Shown: positions 35,484-43,696 of the stretch, one piece after another
How the letters are laid out: every line of letters starts with the position of its first letter
How positions within the stretch are numbered: the stretch's first letter is position 1
Assembly (NCBI GenBank): GCA_963743325.1
Contig: CAVUOZ010000010.1
Coordinates: 1-64,000, forward strand
Direction of reading: 5' to 3'
Source of the DNA: DATFVA01 sp963743325
GTDB taxonomy: Bacteria > Bacteroidota > Ignavibacteria > Ignavibacteriales > Ignavibacteriaceae
DNA: 64,000 nucleotides
Notes under the pieces: model-generated
Database searches by the model: none
Seen by the model: the letters and a program-made list of their open reading frames with translations, nothing else
What the model was told of the DNA's origin: nothing
Program-made: the position numbers and the translations under genes

Positions 35484-36432
35484 TCAGATGTCTTCCGGTT
35501 AATGAGGTAAAGAGATCATCAAGGGTTTGTCTTCTGCTCTCAAAATTTTTTAACTGAATATTGTTTGATTTCATGTAATTAAGAAACCGGGGAAGCTGAG
35601 TCTCAATATCATCTATTATTACAACACCTTTTCTTTTGGCTGCATCCCAGCTAATATCAAAAAGTGAGGTACCTTTCGTAATTTCATTTATCTCCTCTTC
35701 ACCCCTTTCAGGCATAAATTCAATAATCTTTTTATTATCAGAGTTCAATAATTTCTCACGAGTTCCTTCCAATAATATTTTCCCATGGTCTATAATTATA
35801 ATATAATCGCATAATTGTTCTGCTTCTTCCATATAGTGTGTTGTAAGAATAAGAGAAGTTTGTGCTTTATTTTTTAATTCCAGGAGAATTGCCCAGATTT
35901 CCCTGCGTGCATTGGGATCAAGGCCTGTAGTAGGTTCATCAAGCAGGAGAATTTTGGGATTGTTCAGGAGGGCAATTCCGAGGGCAAGTTTTTGCCGCTG
36001 CCCGCCCGATAAATTTACGGTGTATGATTTTCTTTTCTCATCAAGCTCTATGATATTGATAATCTCTTCAACTCTTTCATCTTTAAGCTGATAAAAACTT
36101 GCGAATAGTTTTAAAGTTTCTTCGGTTGTCAGCTTATCTATAAACCGTGTCTCCTGCAGAGATATTCCTATAGATTGATGCAGTTCATTCTGATGACCTT
36201 CCCATTTTTTACCAAGAATATATATTTCACCCTTATCCGGTTTTTGAATTCCTTCAACCATTTCAACAAGCGTAGTTTTACCTGCACCGTTGGGTCCAAG
36301 CAAAGCAGTAAATTGTCCTTGTTCTATTTTAAGATTAACTCCATTTACGGCTTTTACTGTTTTAAAGGATTTATAAACATCTCTGACCTCAACAGCAGGA
36401 AATTCATTTTTTCCGGTGGATATATGTTCCAT
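35476..36432 (-). CDS. ABC transporter ATP-binding protein (DrrA/CcmA type)
   Basis: A 318-residue cytoplasmic ATPase of the ABC-2 exporter. It has Walker A LLGPNGAGKTTLVEM, a Q loop (ISLQETRFID), signature NLSGGQRQKLALG, Walker B ILLLDEPTTGLDPNAR, and the switch His in LILTTHYMEEAEQL. A C-terminal extension (about 220-318) resembles the DUF4162-like regulatory tail of DrrA ATPases. It is the first gene of a two-gene operon with the permease. Confidence 0.92.
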   Translation of the reverse strand: MEHISTGKNEFPAVEVRDVYKSFKTVKAVNGVNLKIEQGQFTALLGPNGAGKTTLVEMVEGIQKPDKGEIYILGKKWEGHQNELHQSIGISLQETRFIDKLTTEETLKLFASFYQLKDERVEEIINIIELDEKRKSYTVNLSGGQRQKLALGIALLNNPKILLLDEPTTGLDPNARREIWAILLELKNKAQTSLILTTHYMEEAEQLCDYIIIIDHGKILLEGTREKLLNSDNKKIIEFMPERGEEEINEITKGTSLFDISWDAAKRKGVVIIDDIETQLPRFLNYMKSNNIQLKNFESRRQTLDDLFTSLTGRHLNA

Positions 36433-36657
36433 GAACAGCGGGTTTTATTTAAAAATCAAATAAAATAAGTTTCGGAAGTTAAGAGAAGATTGGAACTAAA
36501 TCAAAAAATGAAGGGAATAATATTCAATTGGAAAGCCTGGCGTCGTCTTTCCTTGAATTGTATTTTTAGCCATAATTTTATAATAGCGGCGTTGTATTTT
36601 AAAGTGATTAGTATTAATCTTTAAATAAATTACTTTAAACATTTTATTAAAGAAGGC

Positions 36658-37392
36658 ATGAAGACAAAAGGAAATACAATTTTAATAACGGGCGGAACTT
36701 CCGGGATAGGCAGGGGACTGGCTGAGAATTTCGCAGAGAGAGGAAATACCGTTATTATTTGCGGCAGAAGGGAGGAACGCCTGCAGGAAATTCAGGGCAA
36801 TTACCCCGATATAATTACAACATTGTGCGATTTAAGTATAATCGAAGAGAGAGAAGCTTTGTATCAATGGGTTATGGAAAGTTTTCCCGGGTTAAATATC
36901 CTTATTAATAACGCAGGGATTCAGCTTCTTGCTAATATGACGAAAGAAGTAGATATAGGAAGAGTAAGGCAGGAAACAGAAATCAATTTAATTGCTCCGA
37001 TTCATCTTTCATCATTGTTCGCCCCGCATCTTGCCGGGAAAGAAGAATCAGCCATTATGAATATTTCATCAGGTCTGGCATTTGTCCCGCTTGCGTTTAT
37101 GCCGGTCTATTGTGCAACAAAGGCTGCCATTCATTCAATTACAATGTCATTGAGATATCAGCTGAAAGATACTGGAGTAAAAGTATTTGAAATAATTCCT
37201 CCCTCTGTGGATAGTGAGCTGGGACACGAGCGAAGGAAAGATAAAAGCCAGACTCATGGCGGAATGCCGATAAAAGAATTCGTTGATGAAGCAATAGATG
37301 CAATAGAAAATGATAATCTTGAAGCAGCTATTGGTGATGCTAAGAATCTTCGGGAAGGGGGAGAGGCTTTGTTTGGAGCCATTAATAAGTGA
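36658..37392 (+). CDS. Short-chain dehydrogenase/reductase, DltE-like
   Basis: A 244-residue NAD(P)-dependent oxidoreductase. The classical SDR motifs are present: TGGTSGIGRGL (nucleotide binding), NNAG in ILINNAGIQ, and the catalytic YxxxK in PVYCATKAAIHS, preceded by the Ser in NISSGLAF. RREERL just after the first motif suggests preference for NADP(H). Length and the SSGLAFVPLAFMPVY segment fit the DltE/YkvO branch. GAAGG precedes the ATG. Substrate unknown. A simple-repeat tract follows the stop. Confidence 0.88.
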   Translation: MKTKGNTILITGGTSGIGRGLAENFAERGNTVIICGRREERLQEIQGNYPDIITTLCDLSIIEEREALYQWVMESFPGLNILINNAGIQLLANMTKEVDIGRVRQETEINLIAPIHLSSLFAPHLAGKEESAIMNISSGLAFVPLAFMPVYCATKAAIHSITMSLRYQLKDTGVKVFEIIPPSVDSELGHERRKDKSQTHGGMPIKEFVDEAIDAIENDNLEAAIGDAKNLREGGEALFGAINK

Positions 37393-37480
37393 AGGGAAAG
37401 GGGGGATGGAGAGATGGAATAATGGAGAGATGGAATAATGGAGTGATGGAGTAATGGAGTGATGAGTAATGGATAATTTG
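37393..37480 (+). repeat. ATGGA-type tandem simple repeat
   Basis: After the SDR stop, units such as ATGGAGAG, ATGGAATA, ATGGAGTG and ATGGAGTA follow each other, with a higher-order repeat GGAGAGATGGAATAAT present twice. The tract separates the SDR gene from asnS. The same motif occurs inverted at 25.52 kb. Confidence 0.75.
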
Positions 37481-37571
37481 ATTGGTATCTGGCAAATAGC
37501 GTTTATTTTGCATTTATAAGCACCCCTCTTTATATTTGTCAATTAAATTTTTTAATATAAAGCTATAATTA

Positions 37572-38867
37572 ATGCAGAAAATTTTTATCTCAGACCTATC
37601 GAAATACGCTGACAAGGAAATCAAGATACAAGGCTGGCTTTACAATAAAAGGTCAAGCGGCAAACTGCATTTTCTTATTTTAAGAGATGGAACCGGTTAT
37701 CTTCAGTGTGTATTTTTTAAAGGAAATGTTTCTGAAGAAGTATTTGAATTAGCCGGAAAACTCGGACAGGAATCCTCGATTGAAATTTCAGGAAAAGTTA
37801 AAGAAGAAAAAAGAGCTCCCGGCGGATTTGAACTGGATGCATCAGATCTCCAGGTTATTTCAGAAACACACGACTATCCTATAACTCCAAAAGAACACGG
37901 GGTTGAATTCCTGATGGATTACCGCCATCTATGGTTAAGATCCAGTAAACAGGTTGCCATACTTCGTATAAGGCACAGAATTGTAAAAGCTATAAGAGAT
38001 TTCTTTGACAGCAACGGATTCACTTTAATGGATCCTCCTATCCTGACACCATCAGCCTGTGAAGGTACTTCCACTCTGTTTGAAACAGAATATTTTGATT
38101 TAGGCAAAGCATATCTGACTCAATCAGGACAGTTGTATGCCGAAGCCGGGGCGATGGCCCTCGGTAAAGTCTATACATTTGGTCCAACCTTCCGTGCAGA
38201 AAAATCTAAGACGAAAAGACATTTGACAGAATTCTGGATGTGCGAACCTGAAGTTGCTTTTGCGGATTTAAATGATGACATGGATTTGGCCGAGGAATTT
38301 CTTGAATATATAGTGCAGACAGTTTTAAAAGACAGGGAAGAGGAATTAAAAGTACTTGAACGTGACACAAGGTATTTATTGAATGTAAAAAAACCGCTTC
38401 CGAGGATTTCGTATGATGAGGCAGTTGAAATTTTGAAGAAGAACGGAAGTGAATTCGAATACGGGAATGATTTCGGTGCTCCGGATGAGACAATCATATC
38501 CGGTCAGTTTGACAGGCCTGTAATGGTTCATAGGTATCCCGCAGCCATAAAGGCATTTTATATGAAGCGTGATCCTCAGAATCCAAACCTGGCTCTTGCG
38601 GTGGATGTGCTTGCTCCCGAAGGATATGGAGAAATAATCGGCGGAAGCCAGAGAGAAGATGATATTAATTTATTAATAGAAAGAATTAAAGAACACGATC
38701 TTCCGATGAAAGATTTCGAGTGGTATCTTGATTTAAGGAGATTCGGTTCGGTTCCGCATTCAGGTTTTGGGTTAGGATTGGAGAGAACAGTTTCATGGAT
38801 TTGCGGACTTGAGCATATCAGGGAAACGATTCCATTTCCAAGAATGATTTATCGGAATACTCCGTAG
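37572..38867 (+). CDS. asnS: Asparagine--tRNA ligase
   Basis: A 431-residue class IIb aminoacyl-tRNA synthetase that charges tRNA-Asn. The N-terminal OB-fold anticodon-binding domain (IKIQGWLYNKRSSGKLHFLI, then LRDGTGYLQCVFFK) is followed by the catalytic domain with LMDPPILTPSACEGTST, motif 2 (FRAEKSKTKRHLTEFWMCEP) and motif 3 (GFGLGLERTVSWICG), ending IPFPRMIYRNTP. AsnRS is preferred over AspRS because of CEPEVAF and the short insertion-free form. Simple repeats lie on both sides. Confidence 0.94.
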   Translation: MQKIFISDLSKYADKEIKIQGWLYNKRSSGKLHFLILRDGTGYLQCVFFKGNVSEEVFELAGKLGQESSIEISGKVKEEKRAPGGFELDASDLQVISETHDYPITPKEHGVEFLMDYRHLWLRSSKQVAILRIRHRIVKAIRDFFDSNGFTLMDPPILTPSACEGTSTLFETEYFDLGKAYLTQSGQLYAEAGAMALGKVYTFGPTFRAEKSKTKRHLTEFWMCEPEVAFADLNDDMDLAEEFLEYIVQTVLKDREEELKVLERDTRYLLNVKKPLPRISYDEAVEILKKNGSEFEYGNDFGAPDETIISGQFDRPVMVHRYPAAIKAFYMKRDPQNPNLALAVDVLAPEGYGEIIGGSQREDDINLLIERIKEHDLPMKDFEWYLDLRRFGSVPHSGFGLGLERTVSWICGLEHIRETIPFPRMIYRNTP

Positions 38868-38870
38868 AGG

Positions 38871-38903
38871 GATGATGGTTGATGGTTGATGGATGATGGG
38901 CAA
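38871..38903 (+). repeat. ATGGTTG simple repeat, left arm of an inverted pair
   Basis: ATGGTTGATGGTTGAT (38875-38890) is followed by GGATGATGGGC. The 16-nt segment has its exact reverse complement at 39332-39347, on the other side of the four-helix-bundle gene. Confidence 0.8.
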
Positions 38904-38919
38904 AAGGGTTTAAATAAAT

Positions 38920-39321
38920 TTGAGTTTCCGGAAACTTAAAGTGAATTCTAAAACAGAGGCATTACTCGAGAGGACATTTGATTTTGGAGTTGATTGTTTG
39001 TTGTTTCTTGAAACACTGCCTGAAATTCCAGGATTGAAAATTTGTTCTTTTCAATTGGCAAAAGCATCAACTTCTGTCGGTGCAAATTATGAAGAAGCTC
39101 AGAGTGCTGAGTCAAATAAGGATTTTATTCATAAAATTGGAATTGTCTCAAAAGAGGCTCGTGAAAGTAATTATTGGCTACGCGTTCTGGATAGAATTAT
39201 ATCAGAACCTTACAAAAATGAAAAATTTAATAAAATATTGAACGAGAGTATTGAACTGAAGAAAATTTTTATTTCTATTAAACTTACTGCTCAACAGAAT
39301 TATAATAAGGTGAATTGTTAA
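38920..39321 (+). CDS. Four-helix-bundle protein (S23/IVP family)
   Basis: A 133-residue all-helical protein of the family first seen as the 23S rRNA intervening-sequence protein. Family landmarks are VDCLLFLETLPEIPG, FQLAKASTSVGANYEEAQSA and GIVSKEARESNYWLRVLDRI. The start is taken as TTG at 38920 (MSFRKLKVNSK), as no ATG with a ribosome site is near. Related small bundles act as nucleic-acid-binding accessory proteins (Avd in diversity-generating retroelements), but no retroelement is near. The gene is boxed in by a 16-bp inverted repeat, between asnS and nuoJ. Confidence 0.83.
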   Translation: MSFRKLKVNSKTEALLERTFDFGVDCLLFLETLPEIPGLKICSFQLAKASTSVGANYEEAQSAESNKDFIHKIGIVSKEARESNYWLRVLDRIISEPYKNEKFNKILNESIELKKIFISIKLTAQQNYNKVNC

Positions 39322-39328
39322 TGCTTTT

Positions 39329-39365
39329 AACATCAACCATCAACCATTATACATCATACATTAAA
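39329..39365 (-). repeat. ATGGTTG simple repeat, right arm (inverted)
   Basis: ATCAACCATCAACCAT (39332-39347) is the exact reverse complement of the left arm at 38875-38890, followed by TATACATCATACATTAAACA up to the nuoJ start. Confidence 0.8.
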
Positions 39366-39367
39366 CA

Positions 39368-39877
39368 ATGTCTATAGTAGTAATCCTCTTTATTCTCTTC
39401 GCTGCGGTAGCAGCTGTTTCATCGGTAATTATGATTACACGAAGTGATGCAGTAATTGCCGCATTATTTTTAATTCTGAACCTTGCTGCGCTTGCGGGAC
39501 TTTATCTTCTGCTTAATGCCCAGTTTATTGCAGTTGCACAGGTAATAGTATATGCCGGTGCAATCATGGTTTTATTCCTTTTCGTAATTATGCTTTTAAG
39601 ACCTCAGAAGGAAAACATCCTGGGGAAAAAACCGGCAATAAAAGTCATGTCAATAATAGTCGCTTCACTGGTATTTATCCAGATTGCCTATATGATTTTC
39701 TTTTCTAAATCAGATAATATTAGGGGAGAGGCAGCAGCGAGTATTAAGGCGGGAACAGTTGAATCAATAGGGAGAGAACTTTTTACAAATTACGTTGTTC
39801 CTTTTGAAGCAGCCGGCTTTTTACTACTTGCTGCAACGATAGGAGCTTTGGTTTTAGCAAAAAAGAAATTCGATTAA
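39368..39877 (+). CDS. nuoJ: NADH-quinone oxidoreductase subunit J
   Basis: A 169-residue membrane subunit of respiratory complex I, at the join of the membrane arm and the quinone site. It has five helices. VVIMITRSDAVIAALFLILN is absent in that exact form, but the equivalent SSVIMITRSDAVIAALFL is seen, with AQVIVYAGAIMVLFLFVIML (helix 3 with the pi-bulge region) and GAFLLLAATIGALVLAKK-type end (GFLLLAATIGALVLAKKKFD). The start codon follows the simple repeat with no clear Shine-Dalgarno. It is the first of the nuo genes here; nuoK follows after 3 nt. Confidence 0.92.
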   Translation: MSIVVILFILFAAVAAVSSVIMITRSDAVIAALFLILNLAALAGLYLLLNAQFIAVAQVIVYAGAIMVLFLFVIMLLRPQKENILGKKPAIKVMSIIVASLVFIQIAYMIFFSKSDNIRGEAAASIKAGTVESIGRELFTNYVVPFEAAGFLLLAATIGALVLAKKKFD

Positions 39878-39880
39878 ACT

Positions 39881-40186
39881 ATGCAGATTCCAATAGAATA
39901 TTATTTAATCCTCAGTGCTTTTATGTTTACCGTCGGAGTGACCGGGGTACTTATCAGACGAAATGCCATTATAGTTTTTATGTCAATTGAGCTTATGCTG
40001 AATTCGGCAAATCTTACCCTGGTTGCATTTTCATCTTATTTAGGTAATTCAGTAGGACAGCTTTTTGTTTTCTTCGTTATGACGGTAGCAGCAGCTGAGG
40101 CCGCAGTGGGTTTAGCAATAATTATCGCGCTCTTCAGAAATAAATTAACTCTGAATATTGATGAAGTAAATATTTTGAAATGGTGA
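39881..40186 (+). CDS. nuoK: NADH-quinone oxidoreductase subunit K
   Basis: A 101-residue, three-helix subunit of complex I. IEYYLILSAFMFTVGVTGVL, IRRNAIIVFMSIELMLNSAN and TVAAAEAAVGLAIIIALFRN give the family pattern. The two conserved Glu used in proton transfer are seen in MSIELMLNS and AAAEAAVG. It is spaced 3 nt from nuoJ and 37 nt from nuoL. Confidence 0.95.
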   Translation: MQIPIEYYLILSAFMFTVGVTGVLIRRNAIIVFMSIELMLNSANLTLVAFSSYLGNSVGQLFVFFVMTVAAAEAAVGLAIIIALFRNKLTLNIDEVNILKW

Positions 40187-40223
40187 TAATTCATAATTTT
40201 GATTTTCTAAATATCAGAACATT

Positions 40224-42161
40224 ATGATCAATCTTATATACCTGACAGTTCTTCTTCCGCTTGCCGGATTTCTTATTAACGGGATTTTTGGTTCAAAAAT
40301 CAAAAATGAAAAAGTAATCGGCATCATTGGCAGCGGTGTCATTGGTTTATCATTTCTAATTGTTGTCGGCGCATTCTTCGAAACGTTAGGCTTCCCGGTT
40401 GAAGAAAGACAGCATATTATCAACCTGTTTACGTGGATGAATGTAGGCGGACTTAATGTCGGATTCTCATACCAGGTCGATCAGCTATCGCTAATAATGG
40501 CATTAATTGTCACAGGAGTCGGTTTTATAATTCATGTATATTCAATAGGCTATATGCATGGAGATAAAGGTTTCTGGAGATTTTTCTCTTACATGAATCT
40601 TTTCATTTTTGCAATGATGACACTGATACTTGGCGACAACTTTGTTCTTCTTTTTCTTGGTTGGGAGGGAGTCGGCCTGTGCTCGTACCTGCTTATCGGT
40701 TTCTGGTACGATAAGAAATTTGAAAAGAGTACGACTAGTGATGCCGCTAAGAAAGCCTTCATTGTCAACAGGATTGGTGATTTCGGGTTTCTTCTCGGAA
40801 TGTTTTTAATTTACCAGACTTTCGGAAGCCTTAATTTTAATGAAGTATTCAACAAGGCAAACATTCTTAATGTACATGAAGGCGTTTTCACTCTCATTGC
40901 TTTATTCCTTTTTATAGGTGCAACCGGTAAGTCCGCTCAGATACCATTATTTGTATGGCTTCCTGATGCTATGGCCGGTCCGACGCCTGTTTCAGCATTA
41001 ATACATGCTGCGACTATGGTTACAGCGGGTGTTTATATGGTTGCAAGGTGCTCGATAATTTTTGCATCTACTCCTGCAATCATGACGGTTGTAGCTGTTA
41101 TCGGAGTTGTTACCGCATTGTTTGCAGCGTCTATAGGACTTGTTCAGAATGATATTAAAAAAGTACTGGCATATTCCACAATAAGCCAGCTTGGATATAT
41201 GTTTTTAGCTATGGGTGTGGGAGCATTCTCTGCCGGAATATTTCATGTAATGACCCACGCATTCTTTAAAGCTCTTCTATTCCTTGGAGCCGGTTCGGTA
41301 ATTCATGCAATGCATGAACACCAGGACATTCAGGGTTTTGGAGGACTCAAAAAACATATGCCCAAAACCGCAATGACTTTTCTTATCGCTGCCCTGGCAA
41401 TATCCGGCGTTCCTCCACTCTCAGGATTTTTCAGCAAGGACGAAATTCTCTGGATGTCATTTGCGAACGGAAGTTTTATTCTCTGGTTAATCGGTGTCAT
41501 AACTGCATTGATGACTGCATTTTATATGTTCCGTTTATACTTCCTTACTTTTGAAGGAAAAGAAAGATTTAGTCATAACCTTCATCCCCACGAATCACCT
41601 TTAGTGATGACAATTCCTTTAATGGTACTGGCTTTCCTTGCAGCGATAGGCGGATTTATCGGGATTCCTGCATTGTTCTCAGGTGAGGGCGGGAATAAAT
41701 TTGAAGGATGGCTTGCTCCGATATTTGAAAATTCTGAAAGAAAAATGGCCTTTTACGGAACACATTCAGCCGGATCAGAAATCACATTAATGATAATTTC
41801 AGTTTTGGCTGCAATTGGCGGAATCTGGATTGCACGCAATATTTATCTAAAGAAACCTTCGATAGCAGAATCAATTTCGGGCAGATATAAAGGATTATAC
41901 AATCTTTTATGGAATAAATATTTCGTAGATGAAGTTTATGACGCGGCAGTCGTAAATCCAATTGTCAAAGGTTCAGAGACCGTTTTATGGAAATTTACTG
42001 ACAACAAAATTATAGACGGATTAGTAAACGGAACTGCTTCAATTATCGGTTTTATATCATCAAGAATCAGGAAAATACAAACGGGAGTTGCCCAGATTTA
42101 TGCTGTTGTAATGATGCTGGGAATTGTCATCGCTCTTTTCTGGATTATTCTAAGTTTATAA
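40224..42161 (+). CDS. nuoL: NADH-quinone oxidoreductase subunit L
   Basis: The 645-residue distal antiporter-like subunit of complex I, with about 16 helices including the long lateral helix near the C-terminus. Landmarks are LGWEGVGLCSYLLIGFWYDK (proton-channel Glu), AFIVNRIGDFGFLLGMFLIY, ATGKSAQIPLFVWLPDAMAG (channel Lys), PTPVSALIHAATMVTAGVYM and KVLAYSTISQLGYMFLAMGV. nuoM follows after 3 nt. In complex I this subunit is furthest from the quinone site and pumps one proton per cycle. Confidence 0.96.
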   Translation: MINLIYLTVLLPLAGFLINGIFGSKIKNEKVIGIIGSGVIGLSFLIVVGAFFETLGFPVEERQHIINLFTWMNVGGLNVGFSYQVDQLSLIMALIVTGVGFIIHVYSIGYMHGDKGFWRFFSYMNLFIFAMMTLILGDNFVLLFLGWEGVGLCSYLLIGFWYDKKFEKSTTSDAAKKAFIVNRIGDFGFLLGMFLIYQTFGSLNFNEVFNKANILNVHEGVFTLIALFLFIGATGKSAQIPLFVWLPDAMAGPTPVSALIHAATMVTAGVYMVARCSIIFASTPAIMTVVAVIGVVTALFAASIGLVQNDIKKVLAYSTISQLGYMFLAMGVGAFSAGIFHVMTHAFFKALLFLGAGSVIHAMHEHQDIQGFGGLKKHMPKTAMTFLIAALAISGVPPLSGFFSKDEILWMSFANGSFILWLIGVITALMTAFYMFRLYFLTFEGKERFSHNLHPHESPLVMTIPLMVLAFLAAIGGFIGIPALFSGEGGNKFEGWLAPIFENSERKMAFYGTHSAGSEITLMIISVLAAIGGIWIARNIYLKKPSIAESISGRYKGLYNLLWNKYFVDEVYDAAVVNPIVKGSETVLWKFTDNKIIDGLVNGTASIIGFISSRIRKIQTGVAQIYAVVMMLGIVIALFWIILSL

Positions 42162-42164
42162 ATT

Positions 42165-43688
42165 ATGGAAAATAGTTATCTGCTGACATATCTACTTTTT
42201 ACACCTGTAGCCGGTGCAGTCATACTTTTATTTTTTAAAAAAGAAAATGATAATGCTGTAAGATGGTTTGGATTTCTCATATCTATTTTGACTTTTTTAC
42301 TATCTCTCATAATCTATCTTAATTTTGACTCAACTAAATCGGGATTCCAGTTCATACATCAATTTAAATGGATCGAGAAACTGAATATAAGCTATAAAGT
42401 GGGTATAGATGGAATGGCCATGCTTTTACTGATGCTTACGACTTTTCTCACTCCTCTTACTTTGCTTTCAAGCTGGTCAGCTATCAGTAAAAGGGTCAAA
42501 GAGTTTACTTTTTTTATGCTGATGCTTGAGGCAGGTATGCTCGGGGTATTTGTTTCAGTTGATTTGTTTCTGTTTTACATTTTCTGGGAAGCGATGCTTA
42601 TCCCGATGTATTTTATAATCGGAATATGGGGAGGCGAGCAGCGAATTTATGCCTCAGTGAAGTTTTTCCTTTATACCATGTTCGGCAGCCTGCTGATGCT
42701 TGTTGCCATAATATGGCTTGCAGTATATGCATCTGCTCCATTGGGACACTTTACAACAGATTTAACAGAACTTTATGCAGTCGGTCCGACTATTAGAGAG
42801 AATATTCAAAATTGGATGTTTGTTGCATTCGCATTCAGTTTTGCAATAAAAATCCCTCTTTTCCCGTTACATACCTGGCTTCCTGATGCCCATGTTCAGG
42901 CACCAACAGCAGGAAGTGTTATTCTTGCCGGTGTTCTGCTTAAGATGGGTACTTACGGTTTGTTAAGATTTTGTCTGCCTCTTTTCCCGCAGGCAGCGAT
43001 TTATTTTGCTCCTTACATCTCAGTGCTGGCGGTAATCGGAATAATATACGGTGCACTAGTAGCTATGGTGCAGAAGGATATGAAAAAACTCGTTGCTTAT
43101 TCTTCAGTTGCACATTTAGGGTTTGTAGTTCTCGGAATTTTTGCGATGACCCAGGAAGCGGTACAAGGAGCGGTAATACAAATGGTTAATCACGGCTTGT
43201 CGACAGGAGCTTTATTTCTTTTGGTTGGTGTAATTTATGAGAGAACGCATACCCGGGAAATATCTGAATACGGCGGTATTGCAAAGATAGTTCCATTCTA
43301 TGCTTTCGCTTTATTATTTGCTTCATTATCCTCGATAGGATTACCGGGGTTGAATGGTTTTGTAGGTGAGTTTTTGATTCTTTTAGGTTCTTTTAAGTCT
43401 CCGGTGCTGGGAAGCTGGTGGTTCACTGTTTTTGCGGCATCAGGAGTAATCTTTGCAGCTGTCTACCTTCTTTGGATGTATCAGAGAGTTGCTTTCGGTG
43501 AAATTACAAATCCGAAAATGAATGCTCTGACCGATATGAATAAAAGAGAGATGCTTGTTCTAATTCCCATATTCATTTTTATAGTCTGGATTGGAATATA
43601 TCCAAGTACATTTTTGAATGTATCGGAAAAATCATCTGCAAAGGTTATTGAACAGGTACATGCAGCTGAGCAGACGGTCATTGAATAG
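42165..43688 (+). CDS. nuoM: NADH-quinone oxidoreductase subunit M
   Basis: The 507-residue second antiporter-like subunit of complex I. It has YKVGIDGMAMLLLMLTTFLT, FYIFWEAMLIPMYFIIGIWG (channel Glu), FAFAIKIPLFPLHTWLP-type segment (SFAIKIPLFPLHTWLPDAHV), APTAGSVILAGVLLKMGTYG and KKLVAYSSVAHLGFVVLGIF. The spacing to nuoL is 3 nt, and to the antiporter gene downstream 8 nt, so all are one operon. Confidence 0.96.
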   Translation: MENSYLLTYLLFTPVAGAVILLFFKKENDNAVRWFGFLISILTFLLSLIIYLNFDSTKSGFQFIHQFKWIEKLNISYKVGIDGMAMLLLMLTTFLTPLTLLSSWSAISKRVKEFTFFMLMLEAGMLGVFVSVDLFLFYIFWEAMLIPMYFIIGIWGGEQRIYASVKFFLYTMFGSLLMLVAIIWLAVYASAPLGHFTTDLTELYAVGPTIRENIQNWMFVAFAFSFAIKIPLFPLHTWLPDAHVQAPTAGSVILAGVLLKMGTYGLLRFCLPLFPQAAIYFAPYISVLAVIGIIYGALVAMVQKDMKKLVAYSSVAHLGFVVLGIFAMTQEAVQGAVIQMVNHGLSTGALFLLVGVIYERTHTREISEYGGIAKIVPFYAFALLFASLSSIGLPGLNGFVGEFLILLGSFKSPVLGSWWFTVFAASGVIFAAVYLLWMYQRVAFGEITNPKMNALTDMNKREMLVLIPIFIFIVWIGIYPSTFLNVSEKSSAKVIEQVHAAEQTVIE

Positions 43689-43696
43689 GAAAATAT

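Noticed and set aside
37393..37480. Possible CRISPR array at the ATGGA repeats
   Set aside because: Units are 8-9 nt with no unique spacers of regular length, and no cas genes are near; this is a simple-sequence tract.
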